Part shown: positions 25,678 through 33,938 of the stretch, piece by piece | How positions within the stretch are numbered: the first letter of the stretch is position 1 | Layout of the letters: the number at the start of each line of letters is the position of its first letter | Assembly (NCBI GenBank): GCA_964488865.1 | Contig: CAZAWR010000039.1 | Coordinates: 1 to 64,000, forward strand | Length of the DNA stretch: 64,000 nucleotides | Source: MWCO01 sp964488865 | GTDB taxonomy: Bacteria; Myxococcota_A; Polyangia; Polyangiales; Polyangiaceae | Reading direction: 5' to 3' | Notes under the pieces: generated by a model | What the model was told of the DNA's origin: nothing | The model's input: the letters and a program-made list of their open reading frames with translations, nothing else | Database searches by the model: none | Translations under genes and position numbers: made by a program

Positions 25678-26607
25678 ATGGACGACAAGCCACACGCGGA
25701 CTTCCCCTACCGGAAGTCGACGTTGATCTACGTCGTGGCGTTGTCGTTTCTGGGCATCGCGGTCTTTGCGGGATTTCTGCTGGTACGAGAGCTTCACGAG
25801 CGAACCGCCCATGATGCGAGCATCGTGAACGCCGCGGGGCGACAGCGCATGCTCGCACAGCGCGTGGCACGCTCCGCGCTCGTGCTCCGGGGGGCGACCT
25901 CGCCTGCCCAACGGGAGGAGTCCTCGAGGGAACTGCGGGAGACGTTCGACGAGTGGAGGCGGGGCCACGAGCGAATCGTGCGCGCGGACGCCGGGCGTCG
26001 TGAAGGGCTGCTCCGGGTCCCGTCCAACCAGGAGAGGTTTTCGACACTCGAAGACAAGTTCCTCCAGGTCGAGACCTCAGTGCAGCGAGCCCTCGCCCAG
26101 CCCAGCCCCTCCATCCAGGAGTTGGGCGGGTGCTGTGATGCCTACGTTGCCGAGATGGACAACCTCCTTGGGGCCATGGAGCGGGACAGCGAGTCCCAAT
26201 CGACCTCCGTGACCCGGACGCTCCAGGCGATCGTGGGCTTGGCCCTCGTGCTGATTGCCATCGAGGGGCTCTTCGTCTTCCGCCCGCTGCTCCTTGGGCT
26301 CCGGAGCTCCTATGGCCGTCTTCGCGACGCGCACGAGCAGGTGCAGCGCGAGTTGGCCGCCCGCATCGAGGCGGAGCGGGAGCGCGACGAGCTCAAAGGT
26401 CTGCTGCCCATCTGCGCCGGGTGCAAGAAGATCCGCGACGACAAAGGGTCGTGGCGTCCTCTGGAGCTGTACATCGAGGAGCGATCGGAAGCGCGCTTCA
26501 CGCACGGGCTTTGCCAAGACTGCATCCGACGGCTGTACCCCAACCATGCCGATGCTATCCTGGCGAAGATTGATCGGGACGGTGCGACCGGCGACGGCGC
26601 AGGGTAG
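25678..26607 (+). CDS. PilJ-like transmembrane sensor with C-terminal Cys-box domain
   Basis: A 309-residue membrane protein. It has a first transmembrane helix (LIYVVALSFLGIAVFAGFLL) and a periplasmic domain of the type IV pili methyl-accepting-transducer N-terminal (PilJ-N) kind (INAAGRQRMLAQRVAR-like string VNAAGRQRMLAQRVARSA). A second helix follows at about 183-205 (QAIVGLALVLIAIEGLFVF). The cytoplasmic part is a coiled coil (ARIEAERERDELK) ending in LPICAGCKKIRDDKGSW and FTHGLCQDCIRRLYP. That tail (CxxC...Cx2C) is the zinc-ribbon-like ending often found on PAS, GAF and receiver proteins. There is no kinase or methyl-accepting domain, so the output is unknown. The ATG at 25678 was used because the hydrophobic segment follows within 15 residues. 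Confidence 0.8.
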   Translation: MDDKPHADFPYRKSTLIYVVALSFLGIAVFAGFLLVRELHERTAHDASIVNAAGRQRMLAQRVARSALVLRGATSPAQREESSRELRETFDEWRRGHERIVRADAGRREGLLRVPSNQERFSTLEDKFLQVETSVQRALAQPSPSIQELGGCCDAYVAEMDNLLGAMERDSESQSTSVTRTLQAIVGLALVLIAIEGLFVFRPLLLGLRSSYGRLRDAHEQVQRELAARIEAERERDELKGLLPICAGCKKIRDDKGSWRPLELYIEERSEARFTHGLCQDCIRRLYPNHADAILAKIDRDGATGDGAG

Positions 26608-26652
26608 GTGACGCAGTCCCGTTCCGTACCACGCAGCAACGAGGTGTCTCCG

Positions 26653-27726
26653 ATGACCAGAAGTCGATTCCGCTCCCTGCTCGGCGTCGCGGCAGTGGCT
26701 TGGATGGCCGCATGTTCGGGTAGCGACGACACAAACCTGGGAGGTGTGGGTGGGTCTTCGGGCGCGGGCGGCGGGGCAGGGGCCACCGGCGGAACCGGCG
26801 GCACCAGTGGCACGGGTGGTGTCGCGGGCACGGGCGGAACGGGGGCGGCAAGCGGTTCCGGCGGTACGGCGGGAACGGGAGGCGTGGCTGGCACCGGAGG
26901 CACGGCGGGCACCGGAGGCACGGCGGGCACCGGAGGCACAGCGGGCACCGGAGGTACGGCGGGCACCGGAGGTACGGCGGGTATCGGAGGTACGGCGGGC
27001 ATCGGAGGCACAACCGGCACCGGAGGCACAGGGGGCACCGGAGGCACAGCGGGCACCGGAGGCACAGCGGGCACCGGAGGTACGGCGGGCACCGGAGGCA
27101 TGGGCGGAACGGGCGGTGGAACCGGCGGCTCCGGGGGAACGGGACCTTGCGCACACGACGTCTGCACGACGGGGGCGGCCCTGTTTGCCTCGTGCTCTCC
27201 GTGTGTCGAGCTCGTGTGCCAGACTGACGCCTATTGCTGCATGACCGGCTGGAACATCTATTGCGTGCAGAAAGCCACGAGCCTTTGCGGGGAATGCGGA
27301 GGGACCGGAGGGTCCGGTGGCTCCTGCTCGCACGACGAATGCACGGTCGGCCCGCCCCTGAATCCCTCCTGTACGGCGTGCGCGGCCACGGTTTGTCTCG
27401 AGGACCCGTTCTGCTGCGACACCTACTGGAACGTGTACTGTGTGAACGAGGCCAAGTCCTCATGCGGACTGTGTGGCGGCGCCGGCGGTACTGGGGGAGG
27501 TGGAGGAACCGGAGGCTTCGGTGGCGCTGGCGGCACGGGCGGCGCCGGAGGCTCTGGAGGTGGTTCTGTGTGCGGTCACGACGAATGCACGGTCGGAGCC
27601 GCGTTGCCTGCAAGCTGCTCATCGTGTGCGCAGATGGTGTGCTTCATCGACTCCTTCTGCTGCACCGCCGAATGGGACCAGGACTGCGTGGACGCCGCGA
27701 CGACCTACTGTGGTCTGTGCGGCTGA
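26653..27726 (+). CDS. Surface lipoprotein with Gly-Thr-Gly repeats and three Cys modules
   Basis: A 357-residue protein started at the ATG of MTRSRFRSLLG, which gives the lipobox AVAWMAACSG; a frame from 26608 adds 15 residues without a signal. Residues 35-160 are GTGGTA-type hexamer repeats encoded by 18-bp tandem units. Three homologous Cys-rich modules follow, at about residues 166, 225 and 307. Each has the pattern C-x-HD-x-C, C-x2-C, VC, then DxxCC...WxxxCV and a final CG-x-CG. The CCxxxWxxxCV part is typical of extracellular modules seen in Myxococcota and Planctomycetes as I recall them. The function may be cell-surface adhesion or binding; it is unproven. Confidence 0.8.
   Translation: MTRSRFRSLLGVAAVAWMAACSGSDDTNLGGVGGSSGAGGGAGATGGTGGTSGTGGVAGTGGTGAASGSGGTAGTGGVAGTGGTAGTGGTAGTGGTAGTGGTAGTGGTAGIGGTAGIGGTTGTGGTGGTGGTAGTGGTAGTGGTAGTGGMGGTGGGTGGSGGTGPCAHDVCTTGAALFASCSPCVELVCQTDAYCCMTGWNIYCVQKATSLCGECGGTGGSGGSCSHDECTVGPPLNPSCTACAATVCLEDPFCCDTYWNVYCVNEAKSSCGLCGGAGGTGGGGGTGGFGGAGGTGGAGGSGGGSVCGHDECTVGAALPASCSSCAQMVCFIDSFCCTAEWDQDCVDAATTYCGLCG
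26885..27105 (+). repeat. 18-bp tandem repeat coding for GTGGTA units
   Basis: Repeating GGCACCGGAGGCACAGCG-like units with slight variation (GGCATC, GGTACGG) in the linker of the lipoprotein. A low-complexity coding microsatellite that may vary in length between strains. Boundaries are approximate. Confidence 0.8.
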
Positions 27727-27831
27727 GTGACCCAGGGGACTCCGTCGCTCAAGATGCAGATCGGTGCGGAGACCGAGCACGGGGGCAAGTGGCTGGCCAA
27801 CGGCACGCTCCAGGCGCAGTTGATGTTCTGA
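27727..27831 (+). pseudogene. Possible 3' remnant of an outer-membrane beta-barrel gene
   Basis: Immediately after the lipoprotein stop, in the same frame, 34 codons read VTQGTPSLKMQIGAETEHGG, then KWLANGTLQAQLMF and a stop. Alternating hydrophobic residues ending in a terminal Phe resemble the last strand of a bacterial porin. No start or upstream portion is present, so it may be a gene fragment left by rearrangement at the repeat next to it. Chance cannot be excluded. Confidence 0.35.
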
Positions 27832-27848
27832 TTGGGGGAGCGCGGCGA

Positions 27849-27869
27849 GGGGGCTTTTCGAAAGCCCCC
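27849..27869. repeat. 21-bp GC hairpin of the composite repeat, right
   Basis: A GGGGGCTTT stem with AAAGCCCCC and TCG loop. It matches the left hairpin at 230-250 in inverted orientation relative to the 40-bp repeat. The order is hairpin then 40-bp palindrome here, and palindrome then hairpin on the left. Confidence 0.85.
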
Positions 27870-27882
27870 TTAGAAGAACCTA

Positions 27883-27922
27883 CTAGACCCAAAGCAGCGC
27901 GGAGCGCTTGATTTGGGTCTAG
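27883..27922. repeat. 40-bp palindromic repeat, right copy, containing the nuoI stop
   Basis: An exact reverse complement of 178-217. The minus-strand stop codon of nuoI (27919-27921) lies within its CTAG end. It could act as a terminator for the nuo operon, and is one partner of the inverted pair around the T6SS region. Confidence 0.9.
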
Positions 27923-28569
27923 TGCTTCTTCAGTCGCGTGACCCCGGGGTGAGTGGGGTCCCCAGGCTCGTGGCGCGCGTTCGCGCTCTTGCGTTTCCCA
28001 TCGCGTCCCTCGAAGGACATCAGCAGGTCCTTCTCGTAGATGAACTGGTCGCGCGAGTCGTAGGGAACGGCATGCTCCCCCGTGTCCATCCGGATGGCAT
28101 CGCACGGACACGCTTCCACGCAGAATCCGCAGAAGATGCATCGTAGCTCGTCGATCACGAACTTCGCCGGGTAACGCTCGTACCCGTGCCGCTCATGCCC
28201 CTCCGGGTACTCCGCAGGCTCGATGTAAATGCACTGCGCAGGGCAAGCCGTCGAGCAACACAGACAGGCCACGCAGCGCGGGGACCCGTCGTCCCGCACC
28301 GTGAGACGGTGCAGTCCCCGGTTGCGAAGCGGGTAGGGTCGCTTCTGCTCCGGGTACGAGACCGTGTTGATGCCGTCGTCCAGCGCTTCCAGGACGGGGT
28401 CGTTGCGCTGTCCGAGCACCATCTCCTTCGTGTTCTTGAAGAAGTGCTTCATCAGCACGCCCATCCCCTTGGCCGTCTCCGGGATGTACGCCTGAACGCC
28501 GAGGGTGCGCGTGGTTCGCCGGACCTTCTTTCCGACGATGCCTCCACCTGATTTCTTTGGGTCGGCCAT
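27919..28569 (-). CDS. nuoI: NuoI, complex I 2x[4Fe-4S] subunit
   Basis: A 216-residue protein. The two ferredoxin motifs are CVACLCCSTACPAQCI and CIFCGFCVEACPCDAI; they bind the N6a and N6b clusters that pass electrons towards NuoB. NuoI-type context is seen in GLHRLTVRDDGSPRCVA and EHAVPYDSRDQFIYEKDLLM. The stop codon lies inside a 40-bp palindromic repeat, so the operon seems to end here. Upstream is nuoH with a 66-bp gap. The first 20 residues (SGGGIVGKKVRR) are basic. Confidence 0.95.
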   Translation of the reverse strand: MADPKKSGGGIVGKKVRRTTRTLGVQAYIPETAKGMGVLMKHFFKNTKEMVLGQRNDPVLEALDDGINTVSYPEQKRPYPLRNRGLHRLTVRDDGSPRCVACLCCSTACPAQCIYIEPAEYPEGHERHGYERYPAKFVIDELRCIFCGFCVEACPCDAIRMDTGEHAVPYDSRDQFIYEKDLLMSFEGRDGKRKSANARHEPGDPTHPGVTRLKKH

Positions 28570-28635
28570 GGCTTCTTGGTTGTCCCTTCCGCCGGCTCCG
28601 CAGGGGCACGGCGGGTCAGCTATCCGTTCGTTCGA

Positions 28636-30429
28636 TCAGGCCTGCATGGGGGAGTGCTTCGTCCCGCCTTGGCTCGCCGCCATCTTCGCGGTGGAGGTCA
28701 GGATGACGCGTTCCTTGTGCGTAGGCTTCAGCAGCCATCGCGCGAGGGCGATGACGGCGACCACGATGGCAAGCAGCGTGACGAGCTGGGTGACGTCTCC
28801 GGCCACGCTCAGCCCGTTCTTCGCCGTCACGCTCATGTTGTCCGCGAGCAGCAGGACGATGGCCGTGACGAACATGTTCGCGATGGACAGCGGCAGGAGC
28901 ATCCGCCAGCACAGCTTCATGAGCTGGTCGTAGCGGAAGCGAGGCAGCGTCCAGCGGACCACGACCTGCAGCCACGCGAAGGCGACAACCTTCAGGAAGA
29001 ATGCGAGGACCTGGATGGCCACCACGGACCCGTGGGTCATGGCGTACTTGAACAGGACCACGTCACCGATCGCGATCGTGAGCCCATCGCGGTGGAGGAA
29101 CGGGAGGTACCAGCCACCGAGGAAGAGGGTGACCATGATGGCCGAAGAGGTGACCACCTCGATGTACTCGGCGAAGAAAAACATGCCGAACTTCATGCTC
29201 GAGTACTCAGTGAAGTAGCCGAGAATCTCGCTCTCGCCTTCCGGCAGGTCGAAGGGGATGCGCTTGGTCTCCGCCGTCGCCGCGATGAAGAACAGGAAAA
29301 AGGCCAGCGGCTGCACGAAGATGCCCCAGGCGTTGTTGCCCTGCCACCGCACCATGTCGTCGAGGCGCAGGGTCGAGTAGATCATGAACAGCCCGATGAG
29401 CGTCATGCCCAAGGTGATCTCGTAAGAGACCATCTGCCCGGCGGCGCGAATACCGCCGAGCAGCGAGTACTTGTTGTCGCTGGCCCAGCCGCCGATCGCC
29501 GCGCCCAGGATGCCGGTCCCCGAGATGGCGAAGATGAACAGAATGCCGATGTCCAGGTTCGCGATCTGCATCGGTACGCCGCCCTCGGTGCACACGCCAT
29601 CTCGTGACACCACGGTGAGCACCTGCGTCCACTGAATCCCGCCGTCCGGTGCCGTCGCAAAGCAAAGCACGTCGCCGAAGGGCACGACCGCCAGCACCAC
29701 AAGCGGGGGAAACATCGCGATCATGGGAGCGACCGCGTGCAGGATGCGATCCCCACGCTTGGGGACGAAGTCTTCCTTCCAGATCATCTTGATGCCGTCC
29801 GCCATGGTGTGCAGCAGGCCGATGACCCGGAGCTTGAAGCCTTCCGCCGGCACCTTGGAGGCGGCAACGAGGCCGCATGCCGCGATCAGCACGGCCAGCA
29901 CGGTGGGGGCGGCAAGGAACAACGCTGGCTTGAGCGAGGTGGCCAGCTCCGTGCCGCGCAGGGCGTACCGAAGCACCAGCACGGCCACGTGGCTGAACAG
30001 GCCCGCGTAGAAGACGAGCCGTGGGTCGCGCACTTGCTCCGCGAGGAAGGTCTCCAGCGGGTTGCTCGGTCCGCGACGGATGGCCCAGGTCGTGAGCAAC
30101 GCGAGAACGACCCACGCGATCAGGATGGAGAGCTCGGAGGCGAGCAAGATCCTCTCGGTGGTTCGGTGGGCGCCGGCGGCCGTGTCCGGGAAGGTCGTGA
30201 GCCAGCCCCAAGCGCCGATCCCCGCGGCAGCCAGCAGCGCAGGACCCGCGAACATCGCGCGAGCGAGCGGCTGCGGGAGCACGAACCGCGCGCGGTTGGG
30301 ACCGATGCGGTCCTGAATCATCGAGCTCATCCGGCGGTCGTTCCAGGTCAGGGCGCCCCCGAACGCCAGGCAGAACACCAGGATGAACACGATCTTTATG
30401 AGCGTGAAGATCAGCTCGACAAGGCTCAT
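28636..30429 (-). CDS. nuoH: NuoH, complex I membrane subunit, with a large internal insertion
   Basis: A 597-residue protein, against about 320-350 in most bacteria. Family motifs are intact: MIQDRIGPNRARF (residues 37-49), GLLHTMADGIKMIWKED (204-220), NKYSLLGGIRAAGQMVSYE (319-337), IPFDLPEGESEILGYFTEYS (391-410) and GMFFFAEYIE (415-424). Between the first two, about 155 residues (49-203) replace the usual direct connection and contain about four hydrophobic segments (for example ILIAWVVLALLTTWAI and PTVLAVLIAACGLVAA). A shorter insertion of about 35 residues (252-288) precedes IANLDIGILFIF. Beyond the canonical end there is an extra segment (TLLAIVVAVIALARWLL). The quinone-site Glu and Asp motifs appear preserved, so it is likely functional. 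It follows nuoG by 15 bp. Confidence 0.9.
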   Translation of the reverse strand: MSLVELIFTLIKIVFILVFCLAFGGALTWNDRRMSSMIQDRIGPNRARFVLPQPLARAMFAGPALLAAAGIGAWGWLTTFPDTAAGAHRTTERILLASELSILIAWVVLALLTTWAIRRGPSNPLETFLAEQVRDPRLVFYAGLFSHVAVLVLRYALRGTELATSLKPALFLAAPTVLAVLIAACGLVAASKVPAEGFKLRVIGLLHTMADGIKMIWKEDFVPKRGDRILHAVAPMIAMFPPLVVLAVVPFGDVLCFATAPDGGIQWTQVLTVVSRDGVCTEGGVPMQIANLDIGILFIFAISGTGILGAAIGGWASDNKYSLLGGIRAAGQMVSYEITLGMTLIGLFMIYSTLRLDDMVRWQGNNAWGIFVQPLAFFLFFIAATAETKRIPFDLPEGESEILGYFTEYSSMKFGMFFFAEYIEVVTSSAIMVTLFLGGWYLPFLHRDGLTIAIGDVVLFKYAMTHGSVVAIQVLAFFLKVVAFAWLQVVVRWTLPRFRYDQLMKLCWRMLLPLSIANMFVTAIVLLLADNMSVTAKNGLSVAGDVTQLVTLLAIVVAVIALARWLLKPTHKERVILTSTAKMAASQGGTKHSPMQA

Positions 30430-30444
30430 GGTCCCTCTCGCCCC

Positions 30445-32097
30445 TCAGGAATCCGCGGAGGCTCCTGCCTTTTCGGCAGCACCCCCGTTGGCGTCCGGGT
30501 TGTCCTCGGCCACGGCCGAAGCGGGTTTTTCAGGTTCGGGCAGGCAAGCCTTGGGCATCGCCATGCGCAACTCGTCAAGCTTCTTCCAGGCAGGCCCGTG
30601 ACCCAGCGCTCGGGAGACGTCCCCGAGCACCTTCCACCCAGCCTGCGCATCGTCCACCGCCTGGATGGCCTGGCGGCTCTCCTGGGCAATTCCCTTGGCG
30701 TTCACATAGAGGCCATGCGCTTCCGCCCAGCTGCAGGCAGGCAGGTAGACGTCCGCATGCCGGCTCAAGGGGCTGGCCCAACTCGCGATCACCACCAGCG
30801 TGTCCAGTTGCTTGAGCTGTGCGTCGACCTCGTCTCGCGGCAACGCGCTGCCAAGAGCAATGACGTGCTTGACCGTGCCGCCCTCGATGGCCTTGGTAAG
30901 GTCCTCGAAGCTTCCGAGGTCCTTGCCCGCCACGAGTCGGGCGCCCGCGGTGTTGGGGTTCTTGTCCACGTGCCGGAGAATGTCGTCACCTTCTCCGTCG
31001 GGCTTGCCGGCCACGAACCACGCCTCGATCCCAAGCGCCTTCGCCAGGGCCACGAGCGCGAAGTTGTCCTCGCAGCTGTGCTGGGCACTCAGCAGAATAG
31101 CCGCCTTGTCCGTGGACCCTTCCCGGATCGCTTCGGCCGCCTTCGTCAGGGCCTTCGCGAGCTGGGTCTTCTTCCCGCCCACGCGCGCCTGGGTGATGCG
31201 ATCCTCGTGGGCCGCGCGGTAGCTCAACATGCCCTCGTCGCACATCCAGAACCCGTTGACCTTCTCGTTGTCCCGGGGCCGGTAACGGTAGACCCGCTGG
31301 TAGCGCGGGTCGAAGTCCAGCCAGGCGTTGCACCCCGTGGCGCAGCCCTGGCAAATCGCCTTGGCCGACCGCAAGAACCACACCCGGGCCTTGAACCGGA
31401 AGTCCTTCGTGGTCAGAGCGCCCACCGGGCACACGTGCTCGGTCATGAACGTGTAGGGGTGGTCGAGCTGGCGGCCCGGCGACACCGTGATCTCATTCAC
31501 GTTGCCCCGCTCGCGCACGCTCAGGACCGGGTCCTTCGCCACTTCCTTGCAGAAGCGCACACAACGCGTGCACACGATGCAACGCTCGGCGTCGTACACG
31601 ATCGTCGGGCCGAACGAGACCGCCTTGGGCTTGTGCACCGGCTCGTCGCGCATCCGCTTGCCCGTGCCCATGTGCTCGAGCCAGTAGTCCTGGAGCTTGC
31701 ACTCGCCCGCCTGATCGCAGATGGGACAGTCGACGGGGTGGTTGAGGAGCAGGAACTCCTGCACGGCATGGCGCGCCCGCAGCACGTGCTCGCTGGTGTC
31801 GCTGAGCACTTCGAGGTTCTCGGCGACGGGCACCTGGCACGCGGGCTGGAGCTTGGGCTTGCGCGTGTTGACGTACTGGCCCGTCTTGCGGTCCAGTTCG
31901 AGCACGTCGAGCAACATGGGCGGCCTTCCAGGCGGTGGGAGGATCTCCACCAGGCACATGCGGCAGTTGGCCGCCACGCTCAGTCCCGGATGCCAGCAGT
32001 AGTACGGAATGTCGATGCCCGCTCGGTAGGCGGCACGCAGGATCGTGTCACCCTTCTCGAACGGAACGTCTTTCCCATCGATCTTGAAGGTCGGCAT
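30445..32097 (-). CDS. nuoG: NuoG, complex I Fe-S subunit, short form
   Basis: A 550-residue protein, much shorter than E. coli NuoG (about 900). The ATG of MPTFKIDGKDVPFEKG is chosen because it opens the [2Fe-2S] domain; a longer frame adds 17 residues. Cluster ligands are YCWHPGLSVAANCRMCLVEI, the His-Cys motif HPVDCPICDQAGECKLQD, and two [4Fe-4S] sets (CIVCTRCVRFCKE and CQGCATGCNA). The later part is a shortened molybdopterin-oxidoreductase-like domain with GSALPRDEVDAQLKQLDTLV and DVYLPACSWAEAHGLYVNA. Coupled to nuoD upstream by a 28-bp gap. No nuoE or nuoF, which normally sit between nuoD and nuoG, is found here. Confidence 0.93.
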   Translation of the reverse strand: MPTFKIDGKDVPFEKGDTILRAAYRAGIDIPYYCWHPGLSVAANCRMCLVEILPPPGRPPMLLDVLELDRKTGQYVNTRKPKLQPACQVPVAENLEVLSDTSEHVLRARHAVQEFLLLNHPVDCPICDQAGECKLQDYWLEHMGTGKRMRDEPVHKPKAVSFGPTIVYDAERCIVCTRCVRFCKEVAKDPVLSVRERGNVNEITVSPGRQLDHPYTFMTEHVCPVGALTTKDFRFKARVWFLRSAKAICQGCATGCNAWLDFDPRYQRVYRYRPRDNEKVNGFWMCDEGMLSYRAAHEDRITQARVGGKKTQLAKALTKAAEAIREGSTDKAAILLSAQHSCEDNFALVALAKALGIEAWFVAGKPDGEGDDILRHVDKNPNTAGARLVAGKDLGSFEDLTKAIEGGTVKHVIALGSALPRDEVDAQLKQLDTLVVIASWASPLSRHADVYLPACSWAEAHGLYVNAKGIAQESRQAIQAVDDAQAGWKVLGDVSRALGHGPAWKKLDELRMAMPKACLPEPEKPASAVAEDNPDANGGAAEKAGASADS

Positions 32098-32125
32098 GCG
32101 TTGTTTCCCGGCGTTCACTGATCGC

Positions 32126-33340
32126 TCAGTGGTCGCACTCGCCTCCAATCATGTTCATCGAGCCAAACGTTGGAATGATGTCCGGAAGCATCTGGCCGGT
32201 GATCAGCTTGCCCAACCCCCCCACGATGGCGAAGCTGGGAGGACGGATCCGGACCCGGTAGGGAGTGCCGCTGCCATCGGACACGACGTAGAACCCGAGC
32301 TCGCCGTTCGCCGCTTCCGTGTAACCATACGCCTCGCCCTCGGGAACCTTCAGCCCCTCCATGATGATCTTGAAGTGGCGTATCGTCGCCTCGATGGTGC
32401 TGTACACCTCCGGCTTGGGCGGCAACACCACGCGAGGATCGTCCACGCTGATGGGTCCGTCGTCCGGCATCTGCTCGATCGCCTGACGAATGATCCGAGC
32501 GCTCTGGTGCACCTCTTCCGTGCGCACCATGAGCCGGTCGTAGTTGTCCCCCTTGTGCCCGACCGGTACGTCGAAGTCGAACCGGTCATAGACGAGGTAC
32601 GGATGCGCCTTGCGGATGTCGTAAGGCACGCCCGTCGACCGGAGGCACGGACCCGTCCAGCCCAGGGCGATGGCCTCCTCGGCGCTGATGACCGATACCC
32701 CCATCGTCCGATCCATGAAGATTCGATTGGTCTCGAGCAGGGAGATGCCTTCGTCGCTCGATGCCACCACCTTGTCGAGGATGGCGAGCACGTGCTCCTT
32801 GAACGTGTCCGTGGGCGGGTGGGCCATGCCGCCAATGCGGCAGAAGGAGTGCGTGACGCGCGCCCCCGTCTCCTCCTCGAACAGGTCGTAGATCATCTCG
32901 CGCGCTCGGGTCCACCACAGGAACGGGGTGAACGCCCCCAGCTCCATCGCCATGGCCGCGTTGCACACGAGGTGGTCCGCCATGCGCGCCAACTCCCCGA
33001 GAATCACTCGGTAGTACTGGCAACGGTCCGGGACCTGCATGCCGCACAGCTTCTCGACGGCCAGCGCGTAGCCCACGTTGTTGAGCATCGGCGACGAGTA
33101 GTTGCAGCGGTCCACGTAGGGAAAGACCTGGGTCCACGTGCCGCGCTCGCAGCTCTTCTCGAACCCGCGGTGCAAGAAGCCGATCTGCACGTCGGCCTTG
33201 ACCACGACCTCCCCGGAAAGCTCCACCGCGATGCGCACGGTTCCGTGCATGGCGGGATGGGACGGGCCCATCATGAGCTGCATGGGGTCGGATGGGAGCT
33301 CGAGGCCACTCTCTTCCGTTTCTTGGTCGAGCGGTTCCAT
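32126..33340 (-). CDS. nuoD: NuoD, complex I 49-kDa-type subunit
   Basis: A 404-residue protein of normal length. The quinone-site His is in MMGPSHPAMHGTVRI, and the family strings FLHRGFEKSCE, YVDRCNYSSPMLNNVGYALA and CFCRIGG-like SFCRIGGMAHPP follow. The C-terminus ends IPTFGSMNMIGGECDH. It forms the quinone pocket with NuoB and NuoH. The start overlaps the nuoC stop by one base, consistent with translational coupling. Confidence 0.96.
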   Translation of the reverse strand: MEPLDQETEESGLELPSDPMQLMMGPSHPAMHGTVRIAVELSGEVVVKADVQIGFLHRGFEKSCERGTWTQVFPYVDRCNYSSPMLNNVGYALAVEKLCGMQVPDRCQYYRVILGELARMADHLVCNAAMAMELGAFTPFLWWTRAREMIYDLFEEETGARVTHSFCRIGGMAHPPTDTFKEHVLAILDKVVASSDEGISLLETNRIFMDRTMGVSVISAEEAIALGWTGPCLRSTGVPYDIRKAHPYLVYDRFDFDVPVGHKGDNYDRLMVRTEEVHQSARIIRQAIEQMPDDGPISVDDPRVVLPPKPEVYSTIEATIRHFKIIMEGLKVPEGEAYGYTEAANGELGFYVVSDGSGTPYRVRIRPPSFAIVGGLGKLITGQMLPDIIPTFGSMNMIGGECDH

Positions 33341-33924
33341 CAGTCCTCTTCCTTCATGTAGTCGAGGTGTTTCCTGCCGAAGACCATGCCCTCGTCCGCC
33401 CCGAAAGGCGCGATCTTGTCGAGCACGTCCGGCCCCTCACGGTAGGGAACGAGCGGCTGCGTCTTCCCCGCCGGGTAGTCCTTCCGCAGCGGATACCCCT
33501 CGAACTCCTCGTACAGCAAAATCCGCCGAAGGTCCGGGTGCCCCTCGAACCGGATGCCGAACATGTCGAACGTCTCCCGCTCGAACCAGTTCGCGCCCGA
33601 CCACACCGGCACCAGGCTGCCGATCACCGCCCCCTCGCACTCCTCGTCGCCCACCCGCGCCTTGATGCGCAGACGATGCCCGAGATCCAGCGAGTTGAGA
33701 TGAGCCACCACCTCGAGACGCTTCGCCTCGCCGATATGGTCCACCCCACACAGATCCGACAGCATGTTCATCTTGCAGCGCGGGTCGTCCCGAAGAAACG
33801 TCGCCACCTCGCGCCAGTGCCGCGCGTCGATGACCGCCGTGTCGTCACCGCATCGGCTGTGTGTGCTCAGCACGACCGAGCTACCAAAGCGCTCGATCAG
33901 AATGTCGAGAAGCTTCTGCGCCAT
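33340..33924 (-). CDS. nuoC: NuoC, complex I 30-kDa-type subunit
   Basis: A 194-residue protein. Family motifs: MLSDLCGVDHIGEAKRLEVV, then LVPVWSGANWFERETFDMFG and HPDLRRILLYEEFEGYPLRK. It binds NuoD in the peripheral arm. The gap to nuoB is 14 bp. Confidence 0.96.
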   Translation of the reverse strand: MAQKLLDILIERFGSSVVLSTHSRCGDDTAVIDARHWREVATFLRDDPRCKMNMLSDLCGVDHIGEAKRLEVVAHLNSLDLGHRLRIKARVGDEECEGAVIGSLVPVWSGANWFERETFDMFGIRFEGHPDLRRILLYEEFEGYPLRKDYPAGKTQPLVPYREGPDVLDKIAPFGADEGMVFGRKHLDYMKEED

Positions 33925-33938
33925 CGATTACCTCCGGG

